A DNA stretch of 64,000 bases from Pseudolysobacter antarcticus (GTDB taxonomy: Bacteria; Pseudomonadota; Gammaproteobacteria; Xanthomonadales; Rhodanobacteraceae): the NCBI RefSeq assembly GCF_004168365.1, contig NZ_CP035704.1:868001-932000 (forward strand), in the 5' to 3' direction. Made by a program: the position numbers and the translations under genes. The stretch's first letter is position 1, and the number at the start of each line of letters is the position of its first letter. Below are positions 38,210 to 47,509 of the stretch, in pieces. The notes beneath the pieces are model-generated. The model made no database searches and was not told the origin of the DNA. It worked only from the letters and a program-made list of their open reading frames with translations.

Positions 38210-38956
38210 TTACCAAGGATCTACCGAAATCGCCTGAATTACCTTGCCGGTACGGCTGGAAATCAACATGCTCAGATCATGCTTGCGCGCAATGAGCGGC
38301 AGATAAGCGAGATCATTCTCATCAATCTGATTTTGCCTCGCCACTTCGTCGATCTGATTCGCGGCTTCGGGGTGCTTCGCGCGCAGGGTATCCAGTTTTC
38401 TGGAGTGAGCGACAATTGCCTGAGTTTGCTGTTCATACGGAACATAAAATTCTGGCATATGTTCGATATCTTCTTTCGCCACGGCGGATGACCACAACAG
38501 ATCAGACTTCTTCTGCGCGTCGGTCGGCAGCGCCGCACCCACCAGTTTCGGGCCAGACCATGATAGTTGCTGGAATTCCGGCTGCTTGCCTTTTTGCAGT
38601 GCTGCATCGTCCAGCTGATTTGCAAACACCAAGGTGAATCGATCGATCGCAGCAACCAGGAAAACCGGTCGGGACTGCAGCACAATCGACAAACCGTAGG
38701 CCAGCGAGCAACATTGCACCAAGGCGATAAACGCAAGGTCGAATTTCAGGCCGGGTTTGCCGCTGCGAAAAATAATCAGCGTGATCAGTGGCCCCAAGGT
38801 AACGTCGACCCCGACCAGCAGCAGCATGAGTTCGTCGGCTCCGGCGGCGGAAAAGAACGGGGGCGGGTACCAGATTTTCAGGAACACAAACCCGATGATC
38901 AGCGCGATCGCCAAGCTGATAAAAAGATGAATGGCTGCGGCTTTCCAGCGAGACAT
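38210..38956 (-). CDS. TfpX/TfpZ family type IV pilin accessory protein
   Basis: It has 248 residues. The N-terminal 90 residues carry about three membrane helices with the family signature IWYPPPFF (residues 28-35) and LLLVGVDVTLGPLITLIIF (46-63). The rest is a soluble domain, probably periplasmic. In Pseudomonas, TfpX/TfpZ proteins are encoded beside particular pilA alleles and affect pilus assembly or retraction balance. Here the gene sits directly upstream of pilA on the same strand, behind its own sigma-70-like promoter and an AAGAGGAG ribosome site. It supports assignment of this pilin to an accessory-dependent allele group. Confidence 0.88.
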   Translation of the reverse strand: MSRWKAAAIHLFISLAIALIIGFVFLKIWYPPPFFSAAGADELMLLLVGVDVTLGPLITLIIFRSGKPGLKFDLAFIALVQCCSLAYGLSIVLQSRPVFLVAAIDRFTLVFANQLDDAALQKGKQPEFQQLSWSGPKLVGAALPTDAQKKSDLLWSSAVAKEDIEHMPEFYVPYEQQTQAIVAHSRKLDTLRAKHPEAANQIDEVARQNQIDENDLAYLPLIARKHDLSMLISSRTGKVIQAISVDPW

Positions 38957-39017
38957 CGCTATCGACTCCTCTTGATATATGGCTTGTATCGGTGCTGGTT
39001 GAAATTAGTCGGACGAA

Positions 39018-39046
39018 AATTTAGCCAAACTTGCTCAGCTTTGCAA
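39018..39046 (-). promoter_or_regulatory. sigma-70-like promoter of the tfpX/Z gene
   Basis: On the minus strand TTGCAA (39046-39041) and TAAATT (39023-39018) are separated by 17 bases, about 60 bases before the start codon and just beyond the pilR stop. Each hexamer matches the consensus at four or more positions. Confidence 0.5.
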
Positions 39047-39060
39047 GAGTGAGACTGGCG

Positions 39061-40452
39061 TTAATCGATGCCGAGTTTCTTGAGCTTGTAGCGCAGTGCG
39101 CGAAAGGTAATTCCGAGCTTTTTCGCGGTGGCGGTTTTGTTGTAGCGGCTTTCGAGCAGGGCTTTTTCGATAGTTTCGCGCTCGATCTGGCTGATGTATT
39201 CGTCCAGATGCACGGGGCCATTGCTGTTATCGTCGTCGTCCTCATCTTCCGGATCGACGGAAGCGGCTGACGTGCTCATGTTTGCATTCGGTGCAGTGCG
39301 CGATGCCTGCGCAGCAAGGCGCAGATCACCCGCTTCGATCACGCCGTTTTCGCACAGGGCAATCGCGCGTTCGAGGATATTTTCAAGCTCGCGCACGTTG
39401 CCCGGGAAATCGTAGGCATTCAACGCGGCGAGCGCCGCAGGCGTAAGTTTTGGCTGAGCATCACTGCCGCCGGCCAGACGTTCGAGTACGCGCGCAGCCA
39501 GCAATGGCACATCTTCGCGGCGCTCGCGCAGCGCGGGCATGTGCAGTTCGATGACGTTGATGCGGTAATACAAATCCTGACGAAACGTATTGTTTGCTAC
39601 CAGCGCTTCGAGGTTTTTGTGGGTGGCGGAAAGGATGCGCACATCGACCGGCACTTCATCGCGGCCGCCGATCGGACGCACTGCTTTTTCCTGGATCACG
39701 CGCAGCAGTTTCACCTGCATATGCAGCGGCAATTCGGCCACCTCGTCGAGGAACAGCGTGCCGCCTTGGGCAACCTTGAACAGGCCGTCCTTGTCGGCGT
39801 GCGCTCCGGTAAAGCTGCCTTTGCGGTGGCCGAAAAATTCGGACTCCATCAGCTCGCTCGGAATCGCGCCGCAGTTCACGGGGACGAATGCAGCGCTCGC
39901 GCGCGGGCCCTGTTCGTGGATCAGGCGCGCGGCCAATTCCTTGCCGACGCCCGACTCTCCGCTGATATAAACCGGCGCCTGGCTGCGCGCGAGTTTGCCG
40001 ATCGTGGCACGAGCAAGTTGCATCGCGGCTGAGTTGCCCAGCAATTTGCTGGCCGCATCAATTACCGGCATACCGCGACGGCTTTCGCCAAGCTTGAGCG
40101 CGGTTTGCACCAGACGACGCAAAATACCGAGATCGACCGGCTTGGAAACAAAGTCGAAAGCGCCGGCCTTGAGCGCCGTCACCGCGGCATCCATATTGCC
40201 ATGCGCGGTGATCATGGCCACGGGTGTGTCGGGGTGCGCGCGGGCGATCAGCTCGACCAGCTCTTGGCCGCTGCCATCCGGCAGGCGCATATCGGTGAGG
40301 CACAAGGCATAGCGCTGCGTGGCGAGTTTCTGCTTGGCATCGGCAACATTGCCGACCGCATCCACCTGCAAGCCCATGCGTGAAAGAGTGATATCCAGCA
40401 GTTCGCGAATATCGCGCTCGTCGTCGATGACCAGTGCGCTAGGCTTGCTCAT
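39061..40452 (-). CDS. pilR: PilR, sigma-54-dependent response regulator for pilin expression
   Basis: It has 463 residues: a receiver domain with acidic D10-D11 and phosphoacceptor D54, a central AAA+ domain with Walker A GESGVGKE and the GSFTGA loop that contacts sigma-54, and a C-terminal Fis-type helix-turn-helix (ETIEKALLESRYNKTATAKKLG). An acidic stretch DPEDEDDDDN precedes the DNA-binding domain. It should activate pilA from the promoter found at 37908-37923. It lies downstream of pilS on the same strand, with 216 bases between. Confidence 0.95.
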   Translation of the reverse strand: MSKPSALVIDDERDIRELLDITLSRMGLQVDAVGNVADAKQKLATQRYALCLTDMRLPDGSGQELVELIARAHPDTPVAMITAHGNMDAAVTALKAGAFDFVSKPVDLGILRRLVQTALKLGESRRGMPVIDAASKLLGNSAAMQLARATIGKLARSQAPVYISGESGVGKELAARLIHEQGPRASAAFVPVNCGAIPSELMESEFFGHRKGSFTGAHADKDGLFKVAQGGTLFLDEVAELPLHMQVKLLRVIQEKAVRPIGGRDEVPVDVRILSATHKNLEALVANNTFRQDLYYRINVIELHMPALRERREDVPLLAARVLERLAGGSDAQPKLTPAALAALNAYDFPGNVRELENILERAIALCENGVIEAGDLRLAAQASRTAPNANMSTSAASVDPEDEDDDDNSNGPVHLDEYISQIERETIEKALLESRYNKTATAKKLGITFRALRYKLKKLGID

Positions 40453-40668
40453 GATTCCATATCAGTCAGGATGATTCACTACGTGAAGCGTAAACCGCTG
40501 CGCGGGCGGAAGCAAAGTTCGCTGCGATCGCATCGGCAATACTCGTGGTCATTTCGCAGGGGCATCGCAATTGTGCGTCAACATCAAGCGCGAATGCGGC
40601 GATAGTCTAACTGATTGGCAGATAAAATCCGCGGCTCGATCGGTCTCAATTCACGTCGGCAAGCTACT

Positions 40669-42324
40669 TCAGCCTGGCGCTGGCGACAGCGTGATCCGAA
40701 AGCAACTGCCGCCACCGGCGCGCGCGACATAATCCAGCGTCGCCTGATTCGATTCGCACATCTCGCGTGCCAGATACAAACCCAGGCCCGTGCCGAGTTC
40801 GTGCGTGGTGTAGAACGGCTCGAAGATGCGCGTGGCAACGCTCGACGGAATGCCCGGGCCGCGATCGATGATCTCGATGATCGGCGCAACATTCGGGCCG
40901 CCGCGCCGCGCGGAAATGCTGACTGATGCGTTCTGCTCGGGCATGCGTCCGTAACGCAGCGCGTTCTGCACGAGGTTCCATAACACTTGCTGCAATTGCT
41001 GCGGATCGATCAGCGCATTCACCGGCTGCGGCGAAGGCGTAGCACGCAATTGATCCGATCCGAGCACGTGGTTGGTGCTGTAGTCGGTGATGAATTCCTG
41101 CACCCATCGATTCAATTCGATCGGTTCGGGGCGTGACGGTTCGCGACGTGCGAGTTGGCGTACATGCTCGATGATCTGGTTGAGTCGCCCGCAATGGTTG
41201 ATCACGATGCCAACCAGATGTTGATCGGTGATCGCCAGTTCTTCGGATTCGGCGAGTAATTGCGCAGCGTGCTGGATTGCCGCGAGCGGATTGCGGATCT
41301 CGTGTGCGATGCTAGCAGACAAGCGCCCGAGCGAGGCCAGGGTAAGCTCCTCGGCGCGTCGTGATAGCAGGGCATTGTCGTCGAGAAATACCAGCACGGC
41401 GCCGTTGTCGTCCTGCGGCGTGAGTCGCGTGAAGCGCGGTATACGCTCGCTGCCATCTTCAGCGGTGATCGGTTGGCTGGTGTTTTTTTGGCCCTGACGC
41501 CAGTGCCTGAGTCGCGTGGCGAGTTCCACCGAGAGTTTGGCGAGTTCCTGCACGCCGGGTTTTGGCGCGCCGAGCCAGTTGCGTGCGGCCTCATTCATGC
41601 GGTGCACGCGATTTTCGGCATCCACCACCAGCACACCAGTCTTGATGCGACGGATGATGAGCTCGTTGATCAACGCAAGATTGGCCAGATCCAGCCCGCG
41701 TTGTGTTGCCAATTGCTGCGTGGCGCGCATCTGTTTGCCGAGAATGCCGCTGAGTAGTGCGGTGGCAAAATAACCCAGACCGATCAGGCCGAGTTCGAGT
41801 GGGTTGTGCTCGGAACCTTCCAGGAATTTGTAGATGTTCTGCGCCAGCACGCACATTGATGCCACGGCGGCGAAAAAGAACGCCATGCGCGGCGTCAGCA
41901 ATACCGCGCTCGCGCCGATGTTCACCATCAGCAGCATGGCAATGCTGTTGATGGGATCGCTCAACGACAACAGCATGAGGCTGCAGGCGACGATATCGAT
42001 CAGCATCGCCGACGTCACGATCCAAAACATCGGCTGCGATTTGCGCCGCACATAAGAAAATGCGATCAGCGTAAGCAATATATAGGCAACCGCATTCACG
42101 CGTGCCAGCCACGGATCGGTGAACTCGATCTGTTTTGTGACCAACGGGCTGAACGTCAAGCCGATGATGATGCAGGCTTGCAGAATCCGAAACAGATGTA
42201 GCGCATACAGCTCGCGATGTGGCTCGCCATCACCCTCGTTGGCCGCTATGAACATCGGGTCGGCGCTGCGCATGTCGGTCCCAGCATTCGGGGTTGTCGG
42301 AGGTTTGACGCGCGGATCGCTCAT
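40669..42324 (-). CDS. pilS: PilS, sensor histidine kinase for pilin expression
   Basis: It has 551 residues from ATG 42324; later starts are possible and the open frame reaches 42432. Six membrane segments occupy about residues 40-205. In Pseudomonas, PilS senses the level of free PilA in the membrane through this region. A PAS-like segment (LVVDAENRVHRMNEAARNWLG), the H box ASIAHEIRNPLAA and the N and G boxes (QNALRYG, DRGPGI, GTGLGLYLARE) follow. The partner is PilR, encoded next. Confidence 0.93.
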   Translation of the reverse strand: MSDPRVKPPTTPNAGTDMRSADPMFIAANEGDGEPHRELYALHLFRILQACIIIGLTFSPLVTKQIEFTDPWLARVNAVAYILLTLIAFSYVRRKSQPMFWIVTSAMLIDIVACSLMLLSLSDPINSIAMLLMVNIGASAVLLTPRMAFFFAAVASMCVLAQNIYKFLEGSEHNPLELGLIGLGYFATALLSGILGKQMRATQQLATQRGLDLANLALINELIIRRIKTGVLVVDAENRVHRMNEAARNWLGAPKPGVQELAKLSVELATRLRHWRQGQKNTSQPITAEDGSERIPRFTRLTPQDDNGAVLVFLDDNALLSRRAEELTLASLGRLSASIAHEIRNPLAAIQHAAQLLAESEELAITDQHLVGIVINHCGRLNQIIEHVRQLARREPSRPEPIELNRWVQEFITDYSTNHVLGSDQLRATPSPQPVNALIDPQQLQQVLWNLVQNALRYGRMPEQNASVSISARRGGPNVAPIIEIIDRGPGIPSSVATRIFEPFYTTHELGTGLGLYLAREMCESNQATLDYVARAGGGSCFRITLSPAPG

Positions 42325-42639
42325 TCTGCTCAAGCCCGATCTGGGTGCGAAAAGTAGGTCTGTAGAAAGACAATATTGCGTCTGCGCGACTGCAGCAAAC
42401 AAACATCGCCAAGTGGTCGCACGACGGCTCAAGCACTGGCCAAGTATAGCCAGCTCGCGAACTCAGCAGCAGATTAGTCGAAAAGACTTTTTTTTGTTGG
42501 AGGCTTTGTCCACAATACGCGACTAACCTGCAGGAATCCGGCATCGCGCCGGTAATCCATGTGCAGATTTCTTTGCTGGCACGCGCTGTTCGCACGGCGC
42601 CAGCCTCCGCTTATCCAAGCGTTTCTTCAAGGTGTATGC
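42325..42639. promoter_or_regulatory. divergent pilS/sucC intergenic region
   Basis: 315 bases hold promoters for both directions. For pilS, TATACT on the minus strand (42448-42443) is a good -10 with a poor -35. For sucC the clearest signal is the AAGGTG ribosome site (42629-42634). A short AGTC-GAAAA-GACT hairpin followed by T residues (42476-42495) and a CCGGC/GCCGG hairpin (42538-42552) lie between. No gene is seen. Confidence 0.4.
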
Positions 42640-43800
42640 ATGAACTTTCACGAGTATCAGGCCAAAGAATTGTTCGCGGCTTATGGCATTCCGGTTCCCG
42701 CCGGTCGGGTTGCGGAAACGCCGGAGCAGGCGGTCGAAGCCGCCAAGGCGCTCGGTGGCGAGCAGTGGGTGGTCAAGGCGCAAATTCATGCGGGTGGCCG
42801 CGGCAAGGCCGGCGGCGTCAAGCTGGTCAAGACTTTCGATGACGTCAAGGCAGCTGCCGCTAAGATGCTAGGCACGAGCATGATCACGTATCAGTCGGCC
42901 GGCCGTGCGTTGCCGGTCAACAAGGTGCTGATCTCGGAAGCTAACGACATCCAGAAGGAGTTGTATCTTTCGATCCTCGTCGATCGCGCCACCAAAGCCG
43001 TGGCGTTTATCGCCTCGGCGCAAGGCGGCGTCGATATCGAGCAGGTCGCCAACGAAAATCCGGAAGACATCCTCACCCTCGAAGTGAACTTCGTCCAGGG
43101 CCTGCAGCCGTATCAGTGCCGCAAGCTCGGTTTTGCGATGGGTTTGAATGCGAAACAGGTCAGCCAGCTGACCAAGCTCATGCTCGGCCTGTACAAGCTG
43201 TTCAACGAGCAGGATCTCGCGCTGGTCGAACTCAATCCGCTCGCGATCGTCGCCAACGGCGATTTGATGGCGTTGGACGGCAAGGTCGATTCCGATGACA
43301 ACGCCGAATTCCGTCATCCCAAACTCGCCGAGATGCGCGACGAAACCCAGGAAGACGCGGCTGAGGCGATCGCGGTCAAGCACAACCTCAACTACGTCAC
43401 GATGGACGGCAACATTGGTTGCATGGTCAACGGTGCAGGTTTGGCGATGGCGACGATGGACGTGATTAAGCTTGCTGGCGCGGAGCCAGCGAACTTCCTC
43501 GACGTCGGCGGCGGCGCGACCAAGGAGCGCGTGACCGAAGCGTTCAAGCTGATTCTGTCCTCGGACAAGGTCAAGGCAATTCTCGTCAACATCTTCGGCG
43601 GAATCGTTCGCTGCGACATGATCGCCGAGGGCATCATCGCCGCGGTGAAAGAAGTCGGCGTGAAGATTCCGGTGGTGGTGCGTCTCGAAGGCACCAATGT
43701 CGAGAAGGGCCGCGAGCTGCTTGCCAACAGCGGTCTCAAAATCACCACGGCGGTGGACCTCAACGATGCGGCGAAAAAAGCCGTGGCAGCGGTGGCCTAA
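42640..43800 (+). CDS. sucC: SucC, succinyl-CoA synthetase beta subunit
   Basis: The nucleotide-binding ATP-grasp subunit of the TCA-cycle enzyme that converts succinyl-CoA to succinate with formation of ATP. It has 386 residues (E. coli 388). It starts [20 protein letters not shown] and includes [15 protein letters not shown] and [16 protein letters not shown]. The frame extends upstream to 42559 without homology. It pairs with sucD 123 bases downstream. In this genome the pair is separate from the sucAB genes. Confidence 0.96.
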   Translation: MNFHEYQAKELFAAYGIPVPAGRVAETPEQAVEAAKALGGEQWVVKAQIHAGGRGKAGGVKLVKTFDDVKAAAAKMLGTSMITYQSAGRALPVNKVLISEANDIQKELYLSILVDRATKAVAFIASAQGGVDIEQVANENPEDILTLEVNFVQGLQPYQCRKLGFAMGLNAKQVSQLTKLMLGLYKLFNEQDLALVELNPLAIVANGDLMALDGKVDSDDNAEFRHPKLAEMRDETQEDAAEAIAVKHNLNYVTMDGNIGCMVNGAGLAMATMDVIKLAGAEPANFLDVGGGATKERVTEAFKLILSSDKVKAILVNIFGGIVRCDMIAEGIIAAVKEVGVKIPVVVRLEGTNVEKGRELLANSGLKITTAVDLNDAAKKAVAAVA

Positions 43801-43873
43801 TCGCTTATTTCCAGCCGCCTTGAACAATGCGGCAACGGCGATCGCGCGGCGCTCGCTGAGGATGTGGAAGCAC

Positions 43874-43894
43874 TGCGGACTGCAACCAGTCGCA
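43874..43894 (+). repeat. hairpin between sucC and sucD
   Basis: TGCG-ACTG (43874-43882, with one bulged G) pairs with CAGTCGCA (43887-43894) around CAAC, 29 bases before the sucD start. It could set the relative yield of the two subunits or protect processed ends. No T-run follows. Confidence 0.35.
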
Positions 43895-43923
43895 AGCTCC
43901 GAAACCAGACAGGAATTTTTACG

Positions 43924-44793
43924 ATGAGCGTTTTGATCAACAAGCACACCAAGGTGATCTGCCAGGGCTTCACCGGCCAGCAGGGCACGTTCCACTCCGA
44001 GCAGGCGCTCGACTACGGCACCAAGCTGGTCGGCGGCGTCACGCCGGGCAAGGGCGGCGGTCAGCATATCGGCCTGCCGATCTACAACACGGTGCAGGAT
44101 GCGGTCGATGAAACCGGGGCCGACGCGAGCATGATTTTTGTGCCGCCGCCGTTCGCCGCAGACGCGATTCTGGAAGCCGCCGATGCGGGCATTCGCGTGA
44201 TCGTCGCGATCACCGAAGGCATCCCGGTGCTCGACATGTTGCGCGTCAAGAATGCGCTGAAATCGTACCCCGACACCGTGCTGATCGGGCCGAACTGCCC
44301 GGGCATCATCACGCCGGGCGAATGCAAGATCGGCATCATGCCGGGCCATATCCACAAGGTCGGCAAGATCGGTATTGTCTCGCGCTCCGGCACGTTGACT
44401 TATGAAGCCGTGTTCCAGACCAGCAACGAAGGCCTCGGCCAGAGCACGGTCATCGGCATCGGTGGCGATCCGATCCAGGGCATGAACTTCATCGACTGCC
44501 TCAAGCTGTTTCAGGACGATGCGCAGACCCAAGGCATCATCATGGTTGGCGAAATCGGTGGTTCGGCCGAAGAAGAAGCGGCTGAGTTCATCAGCGAATA
44601 CGTGACCAAACCGGTCGTGTCCTTCATCGCTGGTGCCAGCGCGCCAGTCGGCAAGCGTATGGGCCACGCCGGTGCGATCATCTCCGGCGGCAAGGGCACG
44701 GCTGCAGCCAAGTTTGCGGCGCTCGAAAAGGCCGGCGTGACCACCGTGAAATCGCCGGCGGATCTCGGCAAGGCCATGCTCGCGCGCATGTAA
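43924..44793 (+). CDS. sucD: SucD, succinyl-CoA synthetase alpha subunit
   Basis: The CoA-binding subunit, which carries the phosphohistidine. It has 289 residues. The N-terminal Rossmann domain has the CoA-binding [15 protein letters not shown], and the active-site H248 lies in [14 protein letters not shown]. The ATG at 43924 is preceded by CAGGAA. A terminator follows 26 bases after the stop. Confidence 0.97.
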   Translation: MSVLINKHTKVICQGFTGQQGTFHSEQALDYGTKLVGGVTPGKGGGQHIGLPIYNTVQDAVDETGADASMIFVPPPFAADAILEAADAGIRVIVAITEGIPVLDMLRVKNALKSYPDTVLIGPNCPGIITPGECKIGIMPGHIHKVGKIGIVSRSGTLTYEAVFQTSNEGLGQSTVIGIGGDPIQGMNFIDCLKLFQDDAQTQGIIMVGEIGGSAEEEAAEFISEYVTKPVVSFIAGASAPVGKRMGHAGAIISGGKGTAAAKFAALEKAGVTTVKSPADLGKAMLARM

Positions 44794-44818
44794 TGCGCCA
44801 CACCAACGCGTAAACTTG

Positions 44819-44850
44819 AAGGCCGCGAATTATCGCGGCCTTTGTTTTTT
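44819..44850 (+). terminator. rho-independent terminator of sucCD
   Basis: A 10-bp stem, AAGGCCGCGA (44819-44828) with TCGCGGCCTT (44833-44842), around ATTA, runs into TTTGTTTTTT. It ends 12 bases before the nadE start. Confidence 0.92.
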
Positions 44851-44862
44851 CAGAGATAGAAG

Positions 44863-46512
44863 ATGGCAAATCTGCGGCTGGCGCTGGCTCAATTCGATTT
44901 CCCGGTCGGCGCGATTGCGGCCAATACCGAGCGTGTGCGCAGCTTGTTGCGCCAGGCACGCGATACGCATCATGCCGATGTGATCGCGTTTCCCGAACTC
45001 ACGTTGTGCGGCTATCCGCCCGAGGATTTGTTGCTGCGTCCCGCGGTGTTGGCCGCGTGCGCAAATGCGTTGCCGGCGCTCGCCGCTGAGGCGCGGGGAA
45101 TCGCCGCGTATGTCGGGCATCCGCACAGTCTTGGCGAGGTCTACAACGCCGCGAGTTTGTTGCGTGATGGCGAAGTCGCGCTGACGGTGCACAAACAGGC
45201 ATTGCCGAATTACGCTGTGTTCGATGAAAAACGCTATTTCCGTCCCGGTCATGAGTCGTATGTTTGCGAAATTCGCGGCGTGCAAGTCGGCCTGTTGATC
45301 TGCGAAGACATCTGGGAAATCGAACCTGCGGCAAAGGCTGTGGCGAACGGCGCCGAATTGTTGCTGGTGATCAATGCTTCACCGTTCGATACCGAAAAAT
45401 CCGCGCAGCGCGAAGAGTTGTTGATCCGCCGCGCGCGCGAAAACAATGTCGCGATCGCTTATCTGAATCTGGTCGGTGGTCAGGATGATTTGTTGTTCGA
45501 CGGCGGTTCGCTGCTGGTCGATGCCGATGGCACGATCAGCGCACGCGCCGCAACCTTCGAGGATGTATTGCTGATCGCCGACTACGACAGCGTCACGCGT
45601 CGATTCAGCGCGCCGCACTGGCCGCACGATATCGATGCTTCACGCACCGCGCGGGTCTACGCGGCACTCGTGCGCGGCACGCGCGACTATATCGAGAAAA
45701 ACAATTTCCCAGGCGTGTTGCTCGGACTTTCCGGCGGCATCGATTCGGCACTGACCGTGGCGATTGCGGTCGATGCGATCGGCGCCGAGCGTGTCAGCGC
45801 GGTGATGTTGCCGACGCGCTATACCTCGCAACTGAGTCTGGACGAAGCCGCTGCTCAGGCGCGTACGCTTGCCGTTGATTATCAGGTGTTGTCGATCGAA
45901 CCAAGCTTCCAGGCTTTTCTGCAAACTCTCGCGCCGGTGTTTGCCGACCGCGCACTTGATACCACTGAAGAAAATCTGCAAGCGCGCTGCCGTGGCGTGA
46001 TGTTGATGGCGCTGTCGAACAAGTTCGGCCGCATGCTGTTATCGACCGGCAACAAGAGCGAAATGGCGGTCGGCTACGCCACGATCTACGGCGACATGTG
46101 CGGCGGTTATGCGCCGCTTAAGGATGTCTACAAAACCGAGGTTTTTGCGCTCGCGCGCTGGCGCAATGCGCAGGCTGACGGCAAGCGCGAGATCGCGGGG
46201 ACGACGTGTTGGGTGATTTCGCCGGTGGTGATAGATCGTCCACCTTCGGCGGAGCTGCGCGACAACCAGACCGATCAGGATTCGTTGCCGGCCTACGATG
46301 TGCTCGACGCCATCCTCGAGCGTTTCGTCGAGGGTGAGCAATCACAGGCGGAGATTATCGCCGCCGGTTATGACGAAGCGATGGTGCGTCGAATCGCGCG
46401 GCTGGTGTTGATCAACGAATACAAGCGCCGCCAGTCGGCACCGGGGCCGCGTATCAGCCGGCGCGCATTCGGTCGCGACCGGCGCTATCCGATTTCATCC
46501 GGCTGGCGTTGA
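44863..46512 (+). CDS. nadE: glutamine-dependent NAD+ synthetase
   Basis: It makes NAD+ from deamido-NAD+, ATP and glutamine. It has 549 residues in two domains. The N-terminal nitrilase-type glutaminase has the triad E45, K111 and C147. The C-terminal synthetase domain has the P-loop GLSGGIDSALT and the conserved STGNKSEMAVGYATIYGDMCGGYAPLKD. The fusion means it can use glutamine instead of free ammonia. It is convergent with bamD. Confidence 0.95.
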   Translation: MANLRLALAQFDFPVGAIAANTERVRSLLRQARDTHHADVIAFPELTLCGYPPEDLLLRPAVLAACANALPALAAEARGIAAYVGHPHSLGEVYNAASLLRDGEVALTVHKQALPNYAVFDEKRYFRPGHESYVCEIRGVQVGLLICEDIWEIEPAAKAVANGAELLLVINASPFDTEKSAQREELLIRRARENNVAIAYLNLVGGQDDLLFDGGSLLVDADGTISARAATFEDVLLIADYDSVTRRFSAPHWPHDIDASRTARVYAALVRGTRDYIEKNNFPGVLLGLSGGIDSALTVAIAVDAIGAERVSAVMLPTRYTSQLSLDEAAAQARTLAVDYQVLSIEPSFQAFLQTLAPVFADRALDTTEENLQARCRGVMLMALSNKFGRMLLSTGNKSEMAVGYATIYGDMCGGYAPLKDVYKTEVFALARWRNAQADGKREIAGTTCWVISPVVIDRPPSAELRDNQTDQDSLPAYDVLDAILERFVEGEQSQAEIIAAGYDEAMVRRIARLVLINEYKRRQSAPGPRISRRAFGRDRRYPISSGWR

Positions 46513-46542
46513 GCCAACCGTTGTCGATTTGGTGCGTATGCG

Positions 46543-47385
46543 TTACAGCGTGCTGTCGTCCGCGGTGCTGTTTTTGTTGGTGAACGGAATCACACGTTTC
46601 CAGAGCGGCGGATGTTTCGGCCAGTTGCCTTTGTAATACGGGTGATTCGGGTAATTTTGCTTGAGCACGCGCTCGGCGTCGGCGGATAACTTGTCTTCAC
46701 CGAGTGCCTTGTAGCTCATCACCATGATCGCCAGCGCATCGCCAGCTTGCGGCGTGCGCTGATAGTTTTCGATCACGGTGCGGCTGCGATTCGCCGCCGC
46801 CAGATAAGCGCCGCGACGCAGGTAATACTTGGCGACATTGACCTGCGAGTTGGCCATGTTGTCGCGCAGGTAGATCATGCGCTGGCGTGCATCGAGTGCG
46901 TAACGACTATCGGGAAATTTTGTGATCAGCTCGCTGAAATCCTGGAACGACTGGTTGACGAAACCCTGGTCGCGCTGGGTCATGTCCTGGCCGACGTAAC
47001 GCGTGAGAAAGCCGGTCTGGCGCGAGAAATTGACCACGCCGCGCAGGTAATAGGCGTAATCGACATGCTTTTGCGTGGGGTAGGTCTTGATGAAGCGATT
47101 GAGCGTGGAATACGCTTCGTCGTCGTCATGCGACTTGTATTGCGCGTAGGATAGTTCGAGCTGCGACTGCTCGGTGTACGGCCCGAACGGGAAGCGCGCA
47201 ATCAAACGCTTGTAATATCGCGTTGCCTTGCCCACGTTACCGTCGACCAGCGCGGCTTTTCCTTCCGCGTACAACTGATCCACCGGCAAGGTTTCGGTGA
47301 CTTCCTCTTTCTTGGCGCCACGGTGACAGCCCGCGACGAACAGCAGGGAGATCAGAATCAGTAGAACAAGCTTAGGCACTCGCAT
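46543..47385 (-). CDS. bamD: BamD, outer-membrane protein assembly lipoprotein
   Basis: An essential BAM-complex lipoprotein that works with BamA to insert outer-membrane proteins. It has 280 residues from ATG 47385; the open frame reaches 47511 without support. The signal peptide ends in the lipobox LLFVAGC with C20 as the lipidated residue. The rest forms TPR repeats (LYAEGKAALVDGNVGKATRYYKRLIARFPFG, and later). A TATTAT -10-like element on the minus strand (47426-47421) lies upstream. It is divergent from rluD, the same pairing as in many gammaproteobacteria. Confidence 0.94.
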   Translation of the reverse strand: MRVPKLVLLILISLLFVAGCHRGAKKEEVTETLPVDQLYAEGKAALVDGNVGKATRYYKRLIARFPFGPYTEQSQLELSYAQYKSHDDDEAYSTLNRFIKTYPTQKHVDYAYYLRGVVNFSRQTGFLTRYVGQDMTQRDQGFVNQSFQDFSELITKFPDSRYALDARQRMIYLRDNMANSQVNVAKYYLRRGAYLAAANRSRTVIENYQRTPQAGDALAIMVMSYKALGEDKLSADAERVLKQNYPNHPYYKGNWPKHPPLWKRVIPFTNKNSTADDSTL

Positions 47386-47509
47386 GTGAGAAGCACACTC
47401 TGCAATCATCAAGACGCGGGATAATAGCCGAAACTGCCCCGGCTGACGTTGAAAATATGTTTTTCCGCTGCGCGTTGTTGCGCCATTCATCCAATACGGC
47501 CCGAGAAAC

